A DNA stretch of 64,000 nucleotides, taken from Microbulbifer taiwanensis. Lineage in GTDB: Bacteria; Pseudomonadota; Gammaproteobacteria; Pseudomonadales; Cellvibrionaceae. Location of the stretch: NCBI RefSeq assembly GCF_014904815.1, contig NZ_JACZFR010000009.1, forward strand, positions 62,001 to 126,000, given 5' to 3'. Positions within the stretch are counted from its first letter, which is position 1; each line of letters opens with the position of its first letter. Shown piece by piece: positions 46,857 through 55,363 of this stretch. A program made the translations under genes and the position numbers. The notes under the pieces were generated by a model, which ran no database searches, had not been told where the DNA came from, and was given only the letters and a program-made list of their open reading frames with translations.

Positions 46857-47735
46857 ATGCTTTCAGAAAACGACTACCCCATCTTCCTCGGCTCCGAAAT
46901 CGAACAGCCGAAGCCGGAGGAGGCGCTCTTCCATATAGTGCCCATCCCCTACGAGGAAACCGTCTCCTACGGCGGCGGCACCGGCAAGGGTCCGGGGGCA
47001 ATCCTCGAGGCCTCCTGGCAACTGGAGACCTACGACAATTTCTCCTACCCAAGCGAACTGGGCATCTACACCCGCAGCCCGGTCAACGTGTCCGGCACAC
47101 CCGAGCAGGTGATGGACAATATCGCCGCGGCCACCCGCGAGGTACTGGAGCAGGGCAAGATGCCGGTGGGCATCGGCGGCGAGCACTCGGTGACCTGGGG
47201 TGTGATCAAGGGATACCTGGACGCGGGTATCGAGGACTTCGGCGTGGTGCAGATCGACGCCCACGCGGACCTGCGCGATCGCTACGAGGGCCAGAAGCAC
47301 AGCCACGCCAGCGTCATGCGCCTGGTGGTAGAGGCGGGCATACCGCTGTTCCAGCTCGGTATCCGCGCCTACTGCGAGGAGGAGATGGGCGCGCGGGACA
47401 AGTACGGCGTCCACTACCTGGACGCCCACCAGCTGGTACCGACCAATGTGCAGGAGTTCGAGCTGCCGGAAGACTTCCCCAGCAAGGTGTTCTTCACGCT
47501 GGATATCGACGGCATGGACCCGTCCGTCTTTCCCTCCACCGGCACCCCGGTGCCCGGCGGCCTGGGCTGGTACCAGACCCTGAACCTGTTCGAGTCGGTA
47601 GCCAGGCAGCGCGAGATCATCGGCTTCGACCTGCTGGAATTTGCCCCCATTGAGGGCTTCCACGCCTACGACTTCGCCGCCGCCCAGCTGCTGTACAAGC
47701 TGATGGGCATAGTGCAACGCAATAGAAAGGCTTAG
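46857..47735 (+). CDS. speB: Agmatinase
   Basis: ATG 46857 gives 292 residues. Manganese ligands are visible in GGEHSVTWG, QIDAHADLRD and FFTLDIDGMDPS. It cleaves agmatine to putrescine and urea, linking SpeA to the carboxyspermidine branch. The N-terminal GTGKGPGAI is typical of the family. Confidence 0.96.
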   Translation: MLSENDYPIFLGSEIEQPKPEEALFHIVPIPYEETVSYGGGTGKGPGAILEASWQLETYDNFSYPSELGIYTRSPVNVSGTPEQVMDNIAAATREVLEQGKMPVGIGGEHSVTWGVIKGYLDAGIEDFGVVQIDAHADLRDRYEGQKHSHASVMRLVVEAGIPLFQLGIRAYCEEEMGARDKYGVHYLDAHQLVPTNVQEFELPEDFPSKVFFTLDIDGMDPSVFPSTGTPVPGGLGWYQTLNLFESVARQREIIGFDLLEFAPIEGFHAYDFAAAQLLYKLMGIVQRNRKA

Positions 47736-47768
47736 TCCGACGCCAACGCTGGGGCTGCGCCACATCCC

Positions 47769-48098
47769 CTACACGGCGCGCTCCAATATATCGATGGCCC
47801 TGTGGGCCGCCGATACACCGTCGATCAGTATCACATCGCCGTCGCTGTTGCGCCTGCGCAGCGGCAGTATCTCCTGATAGGCCGCCGATTCGTACCAGCG
47901 CCTGGCGCCGACCATGTCGGGAAACTCGATGATGATCAGGTCGCCGCCCCAGTCTCCCTCCAGGGGTTCATACGGCCCCCCGTGTACCAGGAAGCGCCCG
48001 CCGTAGGGCGCCAGGGTGGCGTCGATCTCGCGCAGGTACTCGACGATTTCCTCTCCCATTTTCACATTGTGCAGGTGTCCTATGGCATAAGCGGGCAT
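47769..48098 (-). CDS. DUF1330-family protein
   Basis: 109 residues: a single ferredoxin-like alpha/beta domain with YAIGHLHNV at the start, FLVHGGPYEPLEGDW in the middle and DLIIIEFPDMVGARRWYESAAYQEI, matching DUF1330. Function unknown. It converges on speB. Confidence 0.9.
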   Translation of the reverse strand: MPAYAIGHLHNVKMGEEIVEYLREIDATLAPYGGRFLVHGGPYEPLEGDWGGDLIIIEFPDMVGARRWYESAAYQEILPLRRRNSDGDVILIDGVSAAHRAIDILERAV

Positions 48099-48196
48099 GG
48101 TGCCTCCCTGTGTCTGTCAGTTTATCGAGCGAATAAGCGCAACATAGCCGCGGGAAGCAGTTGCGTCGATTACCACTGCGGTAAGTGACGGCCCAT

Positions 48197-49006
48197 TCAA
48201 GTCGGAGTGGCGGTGGAATCCACCTTGCGCAGGGAATGCAGCAGGTTCGCGGTGGCGGTATCGGCGGGGAAAAATGCCTCTATCGCCAGTTCGGACAGGG
48301 TCACATCCACCGGCGTGCCGAATACCGTGGTAGTGCTGATCAGGGACAGAGGACCGGAGTCGCTGGCCAGCCGCAGGGGCACGACGATATCGGTCTCGAG
48401 ATCGGGCGGCTCCGCGCTATCGGGTTGCGGCAGTTCCAGCAGCTCCCGCAGCAGTTCCGACAGCACCGGATCGGCACTGGCATCCCGCTGCTGGCGCAGG
48501 CGCGACAGCAGATGCGTGCGCCACTGAGGCAGGTTCTCGATTTTGGGGGCCAGGCCCCGCGGGTGCAGGCTGAGGCGCAGCACATTGACCGGGGGCTGCA
48601 ACAGCTCCGGCGCCACGCCGACCAACAGCGACTGCAGCGCGCGATTGGCGCTGACCAGGTTCCAGTGCCGGTCCACCGCCAGTGCCGGATAGGGTTCGTG
48701 ACCAGCCAGTACCTTTTCCACCGCCTGGCGCGCGGCGGCCAGCGCCGCGTCGTCCAAGGGGCGCTCCGGGTAGGCCGGCGCATAGCCGGCGGCGACCAGG
48801 AAGCGGTTGCGCTCGCGAATGGGCACCCCCAGGTGCTCGCACAGGTGCAGCAGCATGTCGCGGCTCGGCCTGGCGCGCCCGGTTTCGACAAAGCACAGGT
48901 GTTTGGCCGAGATATCCGCCTCGCAGGCGAAGGCCAGTTGACTAAGGCGTCGACGCAGGCGCCACTGGCGCACCAGGTCCCCGACCGATGGGTTTTCCTT
49001 CTCCAT
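48197..49006 (-). CDS. XRE-family regulator with MmyB-like ligand domain
   Basis: 269 residues. The N-terminal helix-turn-helix reads LSQLAFACEADISAKHLCFVETGRARPS. A PAS-like MmyB domain follows (YPALAVDRHWNLVSANRALQSLL...). These regulators bind small ligands, and fatty acids have been seen in related structures. No obvious target lies next to it; the next gene is divergent at 156 bases. Confidence 0.92.
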   Translation of the reverse strand: MEKENPSVGDLVRQWRLRRRLSQLAFACEADISAKHLCFVETGRARPSRDMLLHLCEHLGVPIRERNRFLVAAGYAPAYPERPLDDAALAAARQAVEKVLAGHEPYPALAVDRHWNLVSANRALQSLLVGVAPELLQPPVNVLRLSLHPRGLAPKIENLPQWRTHLLSRLRQQRDASADPVLSELLRELLELPQPDSAEPPDLETDIVVPLRLASDSGPLSLISTTTVFGTPVDVTLSELAIEAFFPADTATANLLHSLRKVDSTATPT

Positions 49007-49162
49007 CGGCGCAAGATAGCGCCAGTGCCAACTGCCGTCTATCGCAGAACGGCCTATTTATATTCCCCGAGGTTCACAATTCTTAACGCGAAGCCGTGGC
49101 AAAGGACCACAGGCAGGGGTTAAAATTTAACCTATGTAAGTAATCACTTCGCTGGAGAAGTT

Positions 49163-49819
49163 GTGAAGACCTTAAAAGCCCTGATGGGCGCCGTCGGCCT
49201 GCTGGCGCTGGCGGCATTTGCCTTCAGTCCCCCGGCCGACGCCTCACCGCGCGGCTACGAACGCGGGGGGCACGGCTACCATCGCCCCTACAAACACTGG
49301 CACAGGCACCACCACCGCGGGCCCCGCTATTGGGGTCCGCGTGTTTCCATCGGCTTTGTCGCGCCGATACTGCCGGCCGGATACATGAGCCTGGCAGTGG
49401 GTAATCGCCCCTACTACTACCACGGCGGCTACTTCTACCGCCCAGCGCCGTCCGGTTATGTGGTCGTATCCGCGCCGCTGGGCGCCTCGGTGGTATCCCT
49501 GCCGGCCAGTGCCGTGCAGGTTCAGATCGGCGGCTTTACCTACTACCAGTACGGGAGTGCTTACTACCAGTGGCGGCCGGCCAACCGCGCCTATGTGGTA
49601 GTGCCGCCACCGGCGGGAGCACCCGTGGCAGCGGCTCCGGCGGCTCCAGTGGGTCCGGCAGCCTCCTCGGGCTATGCCCCCGGTCAGGTGCTGGAATCCC
49701 TGCCCACCGGCTACACAGCGGAAGTCATCAATGGCGTGCAGTACTACCGCTACGGCAGCGATTACTTTATGCCCACCCAGCGGGACGGGCGCGAGGTCTA
49801 TGTGGTGGTGCAGATCTAG
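49163..49819 (+). CDS. Secreted DUF6515-like protein B
   Basis: GTG 49163 follows GGAGAAG. The 218-residue protein has a signal peptide ending PPADA, then a short His/Arg/Tyr-rich stretch (KHWHRHHHRGPRYWG). Two Tyr-rich modules follow: YFYRPAPSGYVVVSAPLGASV...YYQYGSAYYQW, and after an Ala/Pro linker LESLPTGYTAEVINGVQYYRYGSDYF. The first module is paralogous to the protein at 41011. A periplasmic or surface location is likely; function unknown. Confidence 0.82.
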   Translation: MKTLKALMGAVGLLALAAFAFSPPADASPRGYERGGHGYHRPYKHWHRHHHRGPRYWGPRVSIGFVAPILPAGYMSLAVGNRPYYYHGGYFYRPAPSGYVVVSAPLGASVVSLPASAVQVQIGGFTYYQYGSAYYQWRPANRAYVVVPPPAGAPVAAAPAAPVGPAASSGYAPGQVLESLPTGYTAEVINGVQYYRYGSDYFMPTQRDGREVYVVVQI

Positions 49820-49841
49820 AGACCTGCTTCTCAGCCCAATA

Positions 49842-49875
49842 CGGATCGCGGCCAACGGCGGACGCCCGCGATCCG
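49842..49875. terminator. Hairpin between convergent genes
   Basis: CGGATCGCGG and CCGCGATCCG form a perfect 10-bp stem around a 14-base loop, 23 bases past the DUF6515-like stop and 11 bases before the end of the minus-strand phosphoesterase gene. No U-run is present. Confidence 0.5.
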
Positions 49876-49886
49876 CCTACCTGTCC

Positions 49887-52514
49887 CTACTGCACCAGTC
49901 TCAGCGACAGATCGTCCAGGTAGGAATCGTTGTCGGTGCCGCGATTGCGTGTACCGCGCAGGTGGAATTCCAGGCTGCGGGTGCCGGCGGGTATATCGAC
50001 GGTATTGCTGCGCAGCGCGAAGCTGGTGCCGACATTGGAAATGGCGGAAGTGCTGTCCAGCACCTGGCCGCCGGCATCGATGAAGACCACGAAGATCTCC
50101 GGCACGTCATTGCCATTCCAGTTGCGCATATAGCCCGCGTACTCCACCCGCAGCCCGGCATCTATCGCCGCGGCGTAGGCGCTGACATCCACATTCTGCA
50201 TCGCTTCGGCCACAGCGGCCTCATCGCACAGGGCGCCGACGGCAAAGTAGCGGCTGCCGCTGTGCGGTGATACACCGTTGCACTCGCCGCTGGCCAGACT
50301 CTCCAGGTAACCGCTCAACACCTGCCAGTGGTCGGTGCCCTGCTCCGCGCCCGGGTTGGCCAGCAGGTTGTCGCTGGGGATCTGTGGCGCACTGCCACCG
50401 TCGTCTGGCAACAGCAGTGTCAGGCGGATATCGTCGATATACGAGTCGTTGTCGCTGCCGTTGTTGCGCGTGCCGCGTATCCACAGGTCTATCGCATGGG
50501 TGTTTTCAGGCACCCGCTCTGCATCCGATACCCCTGTCCAACTGGTGGTCGCAGAGCTGATGACTTCGCTGCTACCGATTACATTCTGCTGCTGGTCGAG
50601 GAATTCCAGGTAGATTTCCGGCAGGTCGCTGCCGCTCCAGTTGCGCATATAGGCGCCGAAGCTGGCGCTCACATCACCACCGGCAATGGCGTCGCGGTAT
50701 GAGGCCAGGTCGATACGCTGGCGCGCCCTGGCCTGGGCGGACTCGCTGCACAGGCCGCCGATGGAAAAGTAGCGGCTGCCGCTATTGGGGCTGACACCAT
50801 TGCACTCGCCCTGGGTCAAGGACTCCAGATTGCCCTGCTCCACCGTCCAGCCACCGATGCCGCTCTCGGCGCCGGGGTTGGCCACCAGGTTGCCGGTCTC
50901 CTGCAGGTTCGGTGTCGTGAATTGCATTTCCTGCGACCAGTCCGACCATTCCCAGTGCTCGTCGCGGTAGCGCACGCGCCAGAAGTAGGTGGTGTTGCCC
51001 GCCAGGCCGCCGACGGTATAGCGGGTGATATCCACGCCCTGCTGGATATTCATCTCATACCAGATGTTCTCGCTGCGCGTCTTGTTGCCCCAGATATCGA
51101 CGACCGGATTGCTGTAGTCGCCCGCAGCCGTGCTGACCTGCCAGTGGCTGGCCAGGTGGCTGTCGCCGTCCACATCGCCGAAGGCGCCGGCCTGCAGCTC
51201 GACCGCAACATCGTCGATCTGCCCGCTGGGTGCCTGGGCCACCGGCGCATTGGGTGCAGTGTTGGCGCCACCAATCACGAAGTCGTCGCGGGAACTGGCA
51301 TCGCTGTAGCCGTAATAATCCCGGTCGTCACCGCCACTGCGCCGCTGCACATGTACACCCGGCGCGCCCTGCGCACTGAAAGTCAGTGCCGAGTAGCCGT
51401 ACTCGTCGTAGCTCTTCTGGAATTCGTCGTAGTCGCGCTGGGCGTATTCGCCCCAGAAATCGATATCGCCAGCGCTGGTGGCGGCGTTCAGCCACAGGTG
51501 TTTCACATCCCGCGACTGGCCGCGGGAATAGGCGTGGGTGTGGCCGAACAGGTGGCCAGTGATGGTGCCCGTCTGCGCGGAGAAGTCCTCCACTCTCTGC
51601 ACGAAATCACAGGTAACCGGGTTTTCGCCGGGCAGCCACAGCTCCGACTTGCACGGGTGGTGCAACTGGAAAAACACATAGTCGATGGCGCTGCTCTGCG
51701 CCGTACCCGCGAGCAGGCTGTCGAGCCACTGCCCCTGGGCGTTGTGCATGGCCTCACCCAGGCTGGTATTGGAATTGAGACCGATCAGGCGCAGGTTGGC
51801 ATAGTCGATGTAATACCACTGTTCCAGGTAACCGGCAGTGCCATTTTCCGGCAGTTTGAAATACTTCAGGTAGTTGCTGATGTTGTAATCGTGGTTGCCG
51901 ATCGAGGGGATCAGCGGCACATAGGGGCTGATATTCCTGGCCATGGCGAAGAACTCGTTGCGCCACTGACTGACAATACCGCCGCTGGTGACCAGGTCGC
52001 CGGGAATCACTATGGCCGCAATATTCTCCGGGCAGCGATTTACATCGCCGCCGCACTCCACGCCGATCAAACCGTTCCGCACTATGTCCTGAAAACGCTC
52101 GGGCCAGTCGCCCTGGGTGTCGCTCAGCACGATAAACTTGAAATCGTCCACGGCGTCGCCGGCGGCGGGCCAGGTGCGGAAGCGGTACACCGGCGTATCG
52201 CCGTTTTCCGAACGCACGAAATACTCGTAGTTGCTACTGGATACCAGGCCGTCGATCTGCGCCTGGAAGACGGTGCTGCTGCCGCTGACATTGGACGCCG
52301 GCAACTGCTGGAAATTGCCCTGCCCCAGCGCGCGATAGTGCACACTGAAGTTGTTGTCGTGGGACTCGAACATCACCGTCATGCTGTCGGCAGACGGCGA
52401 TTGCAGGTAGGGGTTCACCAGGAAACCCGGGCTGGCGGAGGCCAGCGGAGTACAGAGAAATAAAGCAAACAACAGCGGAGACAGCGATCGGGATCTTATG
52501 GCTTTCAAATTCAT
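49887..52514 (-). CDS. Secreted purple-acid-phosphatase-like metallophosphoesterase, multidomain
   Basis: 875 residues. A signal peptide ends TPLASA; an FN3-like domain follows (VNPYLQSPSADSMTVMF), as in purple acid phosphatases. The catalytic core has SDTQGDW, IPGDLV, GNHDYN, LHHP and GHTHAYSR, the calcineurin-type two-metal motifs. A second FN3-like domain (about residues 415-545) precedes two copies of a roughly 160-residue module. Each begins NLxANPGAE and contains GECNGVSPxSGSRYF and IRGTRNxGxDNDSY, probably carbohydrate- or surface-binding. Likely frees phosphate from an extracellular substrate. Confidence 0.88.
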   Translation of the reverse strand: MNLKAIRSRSLSPLLFALFLCTPLASASPGFLVNPYLQSPSADSMTVMFESHDNNFSVHYRALGQGNFQQLPASNVSGSSTVFQAQIDGLVSSSNYEYFVRSENGDTPVYRFRTWPAAGDAVDDFKFIVLSDTQGDWPERFQDIVRNGLIGVECGGDVNRCPENIAAIVIPGDLVTSGGIVSQWRNEFFAMARNISPYVPLIPSIGNHDYNISNYLKYFKLPENGTAGYLEQWYYIDYANLRLIGLNSNTSLGEAMHNAQGQWLDSLLAGTAQSSAIDYVFFQLHHPCKSELWLPGENPVTCDFVQRVEDFSAQTGTITGHLFGHTHAYSRGQSRDVKHLWLNAATSAGDIDFWGEYAQRDYDEFQKSYDEYGYSALTFSAQGAPGVHVQRRSGGDDRDYYGYSDASSRDDFVIGGANTAPNAPVAQAPSGQIDDVAVELQAGAFGDVDGDSHLASHWQVSTAAGDYSNPVVDIWGNKTRSENIWYEMNIQQGVDITRYTVGGLAGNTTYFWRVRYRDEHWEWSDWSQEMQFTTPNLQETGNLVANPGAESGIGGWTVEQGNLESLTQGECNGVSPNSGSRYFSIGGLCSESAQARARQRIDLASYRDAIAGGDVSASFGAYMRNWSGSDLPEIYLEFLDQQQNVIGSSEVISSATTSWTGVSDAERVPENTHAIDLWIRGTRNNGSDNDSYIDDIRLTLLLPDDGGSAPQIPSDNLLANPGAEQGTDHWQVLSGYLESLASGECNGVSPHSGSRYFAVGALCDEAAVAEAMQNVDVSAYAAAIDAGLRVEYAGYMRNWNGNDVPEIFVVFIDAGGQVLDSTSAISNVGTSFALRSNTVDIPAGTRSLEFHLRGTRNRGTDNDSYLDDLSLRLVQ

Positions 52515-52697
52515 CGGCTCAGGCTCCTTATATTGGTCTAGACCAGTATCAAATACCGGTAGGAGCTTAGAGAGGTTCGATGAACTTTATATGTCCCTGA
52601 CGTTAAATCGTCACCTATTGCCTGACTCCGGACAAAAAATGTGACCCGGCACGCAGAAGTCGGGGCGCAAGGTAACTTGAACGCGTAGGCCCCGAAA

Positions 52698-53576
52698 TCA
52701 GCCGAGTGGCGTCGCAAAGCTCTCCGGCAGACCGCGATAGGGCGTGCGGTAGATCAGCAGATTTCCACTGTGGGGCTGGCTGCGCAGCTGCTGTGTCGAC
52801 AATCCCTCCCGTGCGCTGGTGACGAACAGCAGGTTGAAGTCCCTGCCACCGAAAGCCACACAACTGGGCTGGCTGACCGGCAGATGCAGCAGGGTATCTT
52901 CACTGCCATCGGGCGCGTAACGCACGATACGTGAGCCACCCCAGTGGGCGCTCCACAGATAGCCTTGTGCATCTACCGTGGCACCGTCCGGGCAGGCGCT
53001 GTCCGCAGTACGCGCAAATGGCCGCCCGTTTGCGACGCGGCCGGTATCGGGATCGAAATCGTAGACGGAGATCTGCCGGCGCGCCGAGTCGGCGTGATAC
53101 ATCCGGCTGGAGTCCGGGCTCCAGCAGAGCCCATTGGATATTCTGAGCTCTCGCAATCGGCACGCGCGCGAATGCAGGCAATAGAGGCCCGCCGGTCGAG
53201 TGCTGCGGGATTCATCCTCAACCATGGTGCCGGCCCAGAAGCGCCCCTGGCGATCCACGCGACCATCGTTGAAGCGGTTGCCGGTGCCCCCTTCCTCCGG
53301 GCGCCACAGCCACTGCCGCTCACCGGTCTGGGGCCGGAAGAGGGCAATACCGGACGCGAATGCGGCGACTATCTGCTCGTCGCCGTCAACAAAGCCGAAA
53401 CAACCCAGCCGCTCCGGCGTGGGCCAGGTCGCCAGTGACCTGTCTGCGAGCCTATAGCGATAAATGCGGCAACCATGGATGTCTGTCCACCAGGCACAGC
53501 CGCTGCGGTGATTCCACACAATTCCCTCGCCGAGAAGATTGTGGACGGGTATAGAGTCCATCAGTTCAAACTGCAT
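52698..53576 (-). CDS. SMP-30/gluconolactonase-family protein
   Basis: 292 residues. The six-bladed propeller signatures are present: LLGEGIVWNH with the metal Glu, NRFNDGRVDRQGRFWAGTM, ISNGLCWSPDSSRMYHADS and CPDGATVDAQGYLWSAHWGG. It hydrolyses sugar lactones. It is 9 bases downstream of the SSS symporter gene and so likely acts on a sugar or aldonate taken up by it. Confidence 0.93.
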   Translation of the reverse strand: MQFELMDSIPVHNLLGEGIVWNHRSGCAWWTDIHGCRIYRYRLADRSLATWPTPERLGCFGFVDGDEQIVAAFASGIALFRPQTGERQWLWRPEEGGTGNRFNDGRVDRQGRFWAGTMVEDESRSTRPAGLYCLHSRACRLRELRISNGLCWSPDSSRMYHADSARRQISVYDFDPDTGRVANGRPFARTADSACPDGATVDAQGYLWSAHWGGSRIVRYAPDGSEDTLLHLPVSQPSCVAFGGRDFNLLFVTSAREGLSTQQLRSQPHSGNLLIYRTPYRGLPESFATPLG

Positions 53577-53585
53577 TTCCCACCC

Positions 53586-55151
53586 TCACCACCAGGTGAC
53601 ATAGAGACCCAACAGAATGAGCGCCACACCCGTACCCGCCAGGTTGTAGTCGCGCCCGGTGGAGAAATCCACCTCGCCAAGTGTCACCGAATTGACCTGT
53701 GCCCCGGGCCTGCTACCCAGTAACGCCGCGATCACGGCCATACCCAGGCAGAGAGCGAAGACCCAACCCACCCGGTCCATAAACGGCATTTCCGGCAGTA
53801 GCAGCTTGAACAGCAGCGACAGCACCGCCGAGCCGACGGCTGCTACCAGCGCCGAGACTGCAGTGGCCCGTTTCCAGAAGATTCCCAACAGGAACATCAC
53901 GGCAATACCCGGCGTAAAGAAGCCGGTGAATTCCTGGATGTACTGGAAGGCCTGGTCGAAACTGCCCAGCAGCGGTCCGGCGCAGACCGTCGCCAGCAGG
54001 AGCGCGGCCAGGCTTGCCCCGCGACCGACGGCAACATAGTGGGACTGAACCCTGTCACGGCGATAGAAGGCATAGAGGTCCATGGTGAAAATCGTGGAGA
54101 TACTGTTCATCATCGAGCCCAGGGAGGAGACGATGGCGGCCACCACTGCGGCAAATACCAGTCCCTTGATACCGACGGGCATAAGTTCTATCAGTGCCGG
54201 GTAGGCCTGGTCTGAGCGCTCCAGACCCGGCATCAGTACTACCGCGGCAATACCCGGCAGTACCACAATCAGCGGCATCAGCAATTTCAAAAAGGCGGCG
54301 AAGGCGATACCCCTCTGCCCCTCGCGCAGGTCCTTGGCTGCCAGTATGCGCTGCACTATGTACTGGTTGAAGCCCCAGTAGGAAATGTTCATCACCCACA
54401 GGCCTCCCACCAGCACCGAAATTCCCGGCAGATCGATATAGTGGGGATTTTCGGGACTCAGGATCATGTCAAATTTTTCCGGCAACCGACCGGTGAGTTC
54501 GGTAAAGCCGGCAAAAATTCCCCGACCATCGCCGATCAGGTCCAGGCAGATATAAGACATCAGCAGGCCGCCCGCCACCAGTACCACCACCTGGATGATA
54601 TCGGTCAGGGCTACCGCCTTGAGACCGCCGTAGAGGGAATAGCCTGCGGCGAAAGCTCCCAGGAACAGCATCCCGTACACCGGCTCCACCCCGGTCACCG
54701 TCTCAATCGCCAATGCCCCCAGCCAGAGTACCGAGGTCAGATTCACGAATACGTAAACGCCCAACCAGAAGATCGCCATGATGTTGCGTACCCGATGATC
54801 GTAGCGCTGCTCCAGAAACTGGGGCATCGTATATATCTTTTGCTTGAGAAAAACCGGCAGAAAGTATTTGCCGACGATAATCAACGTGATTGCCGCCATC
54901 CATTCATAGGAGGCAATGCCGAGCCCGATGACGTAGCCGGATCCGGACATACCGATGATCTGCTCCGCAGAAATATTCGCCGCGATCAGGGAAGCGCCAA
55001 TAGCCCACCAGGGGAGGCTGTTGCCGGCAAGAAAATAATCATTGGTACTCTTCTCGTGCCCCGTCCTTTCGCGGGACACGTGCAGCGCCACGGCCGCCAG
55101 AACCAGCACGTAGACGCAGATAACAACGAGATCAATTACTGAAAGGTTCAC
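53586..55151 (-). CDS. SSS-family sodium/sugar symporter
   Basis: 521 residues with about 14 hydrophobic helices. NDYFLAGNSLPWWAIGASLIAANISAEQIIG is the SGLT-type N-terminal signature, and the middle GLKAVALTDIIQ fits the family. It is probably the inner-membrane importer for the sugar bound by the TonB receptor upstream. The gene follows a terminator behind that receptor. Confidence 0.94.
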   Translation of the reverse strand: MNLSVIDLVVICVYVLVLAAVALHVSRERTGHEKSTNDYFLAGNSLPWWAIGASLIAANISAEQIIGMSGSGYVIGLGIASYEWMAAITLIIVGKYFLPVFLKQKIYTMPQFLEQRYDHRVRNIMAIFWLGVYVFVNLTSVLWLGALAIETVTGVEPVYGMLFLGAFAAGYSLYGGLKAVALTDIIQVVVLVAGGLLMSYICLDLIGDGRGIFAGFTELTGRLPEKFDMILSPENPHYIDLPGISVLVGGLWVMNISYWGFNQYIVQRILAAKDLREGQRGIAFAAFLKLLMPLIVVLPGIAAVVLMPGLERSDQAYPALIELMPVGIKGLVFAAVVAAIVSSLGSMMNSISTIFTMDLYAFYRRDRVQSHYVAVGRGASLAALLLATVCAGPLLGSFDQAFQYIQEFTGFFTPGIAVMFLLGIFWKRATAVSALVAAVGSAVLSLLFKLLLPEMPFMDRVGWVFALCLGMAVIAALLGSRPGAQVNSVTLGEVDFSTGRDYNLAGTGVALILLGLYVTWW

Positions 55152-55261
55152 TGCCCCCTCCTTATAGTAATCCCCGGACGATTATCGGAGCGGGATTTCC
55201 GGCAAATTCCACAGGCTATTATCTGCCCTATTGAAAAAAGAGCTAAAAGCGGATTCGACAG

Positions 55262-55292
55262 AAAAAAGGGGGAAGCCCTATCGGACTTCCCC
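55262..55292 (-). terminator. Rho-independent terminator of TonB receptor gene
   Basis: On the minus strand GGGGAAG and CTTCCCC pair around a 10-base loop and are followed by six T. A second GGCGGC/GCCGCC hairpin at 55328-55346 precedes it. Confidence 0.85.
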
Positions 55293-55363
55293 AGAGAGAC
55301 TCCTGACACAAGGGAGAAATTCCAACAGGCGGCCCTGATAGCCGCCCGTGCAATAAAATTCAT

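Noticed and set aside
50922-52463. 513-residue plus-strand open frame
   Set aside because: Antisense to the phosphoesterase gene; Val/Ala/Gly/Arg/His-rich composition without any domain.
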